A stretch of 6,823 bases of DNA. Origin: Alphaproteobacteria bacterium (GTDB lineage: Bacteria > Pseudomonadota > Alphaproteobacteria > CAAGCB01 > CAG-977). The stretch covers positions 2,652-9,474 of the forward strand of contig JAJXEL010000080.1 of assembly GCA_021639925.1 (NCBI GenBank). The letters run 5' to 3'. Positions 5,741 through 6,823 of this stretch are shown here, in pieces (the stretch's first letter is position 1; each line of letters starts with the position of its first letter). The notes beneath the pieces are model-generated. The model was not told the DNA's origin and did not search any database. It was given only the letters and a program-made list of their open reading frames with translations. A program made the position numbers and the translations under genes.

Positions 5741-6725
5741 CAGCCATCAATCTGGCAACGGCCGCCGCCGGCACGGAAGAATTCGAATTCGCGGGTTTTT
5801 GTTTCTGCGCCTTTAATTCTTCGCGCAAAGGCAAAGTCTGATACGTTTTGTCCTCTTCCAGATTAAAACCGTTTTTACGGATCATAAACGCCTGGCGGCA
5901 TTTTTTCAGGGTGGATTCCGTAATCGCCAGCTTTTCGGGCTGTTCCAACACATCGGGATTGTCCGACCAGTAACATTTCCCAGCCGGATCGCGGCAAACC
6001 GTTTCAACGATCTGTCTGGAAGTCACCGGCTTGATATAATACGTTTCGGGGTGATTGCGTTCGTCCCAGCTGTAATTTAAACCGCCGTCGCGCAAATAGC
6101 CGTATTCATAACGCAGAACCATTTCTTCGTTTTGATACCACCCTTCAAAACCGCCCTGCAGCATTTTATGGGTGACCGGCGCTTTTTCGTCTTTGCAGGC
6201 GGCCATAAATCCTTTGGCAATCAGCGGAACGTCCGCTTCAAATTCTTTCCACGGGCCGTCAACGCCGTTTTGTTTCATTTCATAACAAACGGCGCAGGAA
6301 GCGGCTTCGGCGTCGGCCTCCTTTGCCCGGTGCGACATAACCGCCCCTTTAAACGTATAATGGTTGCAATCGCTGTCAATCCCGTTGGTAAACTGCTGTA
6401 CATGGCGGGCTTCGTGCCCGATAATCTGCATCAGCTGGTTATCTGAAAAACAGCAGTTCAACGACAGTATTTTTGTTGATTCGCTGACCATTCCGCCCCA
6501 GCCGCAGGCGCCGAACATGGCGATCTGGTAACCTTCTTTGGCTACATTTTCCAGCAGTTCCCGGCCCAAAGGCGAATTTTTGGCCACCGTATTGATAATA
6601 TGAACGGCCCTTTGCTTATTGTTTCCATAACACCGGCTGATATCAATCGGGATCAGCAGCTCTTCCGGCTGTTCCGCGTTTTCCGCCGGCTGCGCGTTAA
6701 AAGCATTATTTAAATTTTGAGTCAT
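5724..6725 (-). CDS. Putative zinc metallopeptidase with HEARH motif (DUF6782-like)
   Basis: From the ATG at 6723-6725 this protein has 333 residues; an in-frame ATG at 6798-6800 would give 358, but the added stretch lies over promoter-like DNA. Residues 104-108 read HEARH, in the context QIIGHEARHVQQF, the HExxH zinc-binding motif. About 30 residues on, AKEADAEAASCA (E136 and E140) offers a third ligand, as in gluzincin-type peptidases. Before the motif, FGACGWGGMVSESTKILSLN resembles the strand-plus-edge region of such folds. From memory this resembles the putative metallopeptidase family DUF6782, which I cannot confirm here. The C-terminal 200 residues match nothing I know and end in a basic tail (ARLMAARRGR). 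No signal peptide or membrane segment is seen, so it is probably cytoplasmic or exported by another route. Substrate unknown. The gene stands alone, convergent with ruvX. Confidence 0.85.
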   Translation of the reverse strand: MTQNLNNAFNAQPAENAEQPEELLIPIDISRCYGNNKQRAVHIINTVAKNSPLGRELLENVAKEGYQIAMFGACGWGGMVSESTKILSLNCCFSDNQLMQIIGHEARHVQQFTNGIDSDCNHYTFKGAVMSHRAKEADAEAASCAVCYEMKQNGVDGPWKEFEADVPLIAKGFMAACKDEKAPVTHKMLQGGFEGWYQNEEMVLRYEYGYLRDGGLNYSWDERNHPETYYIKPVTSRQIVETVCRDPAGKCYWSDNPDVLEQPEKLAITESTLKKCRQAFMIRKNGFNLEEDKTYQTLPLREELKAQKQKPANSNSSVPAAAVARLMAARRGR

Positions 6726-6759
6726 AAAAAAACGCCTGTTGCTGTTTACTTTAAAAGTT

Positions 6760-6788
6760 ATCTTATACAAACCATCTTTCACAGGCAA
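6760..6788 (-). promoter_or_regulatory. Likely promoter of the metallopeptidase gene
   Basis: On the minus strand TTGCCT (6783-6788) is followed by TATAAG (6762-6767) with a 15-base spacer, or by TAAGAT (6760-6765) with the canonical 17. A transcript starting just downstream would place the ATG at 6725 about 25-30 bases into the message. This favours the 333-residue start. The ribosome binding site of that start is weak (AGG about 9 bases away). Confidence 0.35.
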
Positions 6789-6823
6789 AGAAAAAAACAT
6801 CGTCCAGCGGCTATATTTTCCCG

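Noticed and set aside
5779..5790. Tandem GAATTC GAATTC, like a cloning linker
   Set aside because: It encodes Asn-Ser-Asn-Ser in frame within the metallopeptidase C-terminus, so chance codon choice explains it.

Overview
The window looks like chromosomal DNA from an alphaproteobacterium, probably a small-genome or host-associated lineage. That inference rests on a compact gatC-gatA-gatB operon lying close to ruvX, moderately GC-rich housekeeping genes next to AT-rich accessory sequence, and accessory proteins with no family I can name securely. I cannot identify the species.

Layout from left to right. The first 814 bases are the N-terminal part of a minus-strand gene of unknown function that runs off the left edge of the window. 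It is AT-rich, has a textbook Shine-Dalgarno sequence, and encodes a divergent tandem duplication of about 166-169 residues. After a 78-base gap comes a minus-strand block read right to left: a membrane transporter of the YhhQ/VUT family (4548-5162), gatC (4152-4442), gatA (2658-4148), gatB (1202-2656) and a small unknown gene (893-1186). The three gat genes are separated by 3 and 1 bases, and the ribosome binding sites of gatA and gatB lie inside the end of the gene before. An AT-rich divergent intergenic region (5163-5252) separates this block from ruvX on the plus strand (5253-5714). ruvX converges, with 9 bases between stop codons, on a minus-strand gene for a putative zinc metallopeptidase with an HEARH motif (5724-6725), whose likely promoter lies at about 6760-6788.

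How the genes fit together. GatCAB converts misacylated Glu-tRNA(Gln) and/or Asp-tRNA(Asn) to the correct amides and is the metabolic core of the window. The transporter upstream belongs to a family that imports queuosine precursors, so the minus-strand block may have a tRNA theme, though this is inference. RuvX is a Holliday-junction resolvase-like nuclease, also linked to rRNA processing. The left-edge repeat protein and the HEARH protein are the least understood parts and the best targets for further work. I see no tRNA or rRNA gene, CRISPR array, insertion sequence or phage gene.
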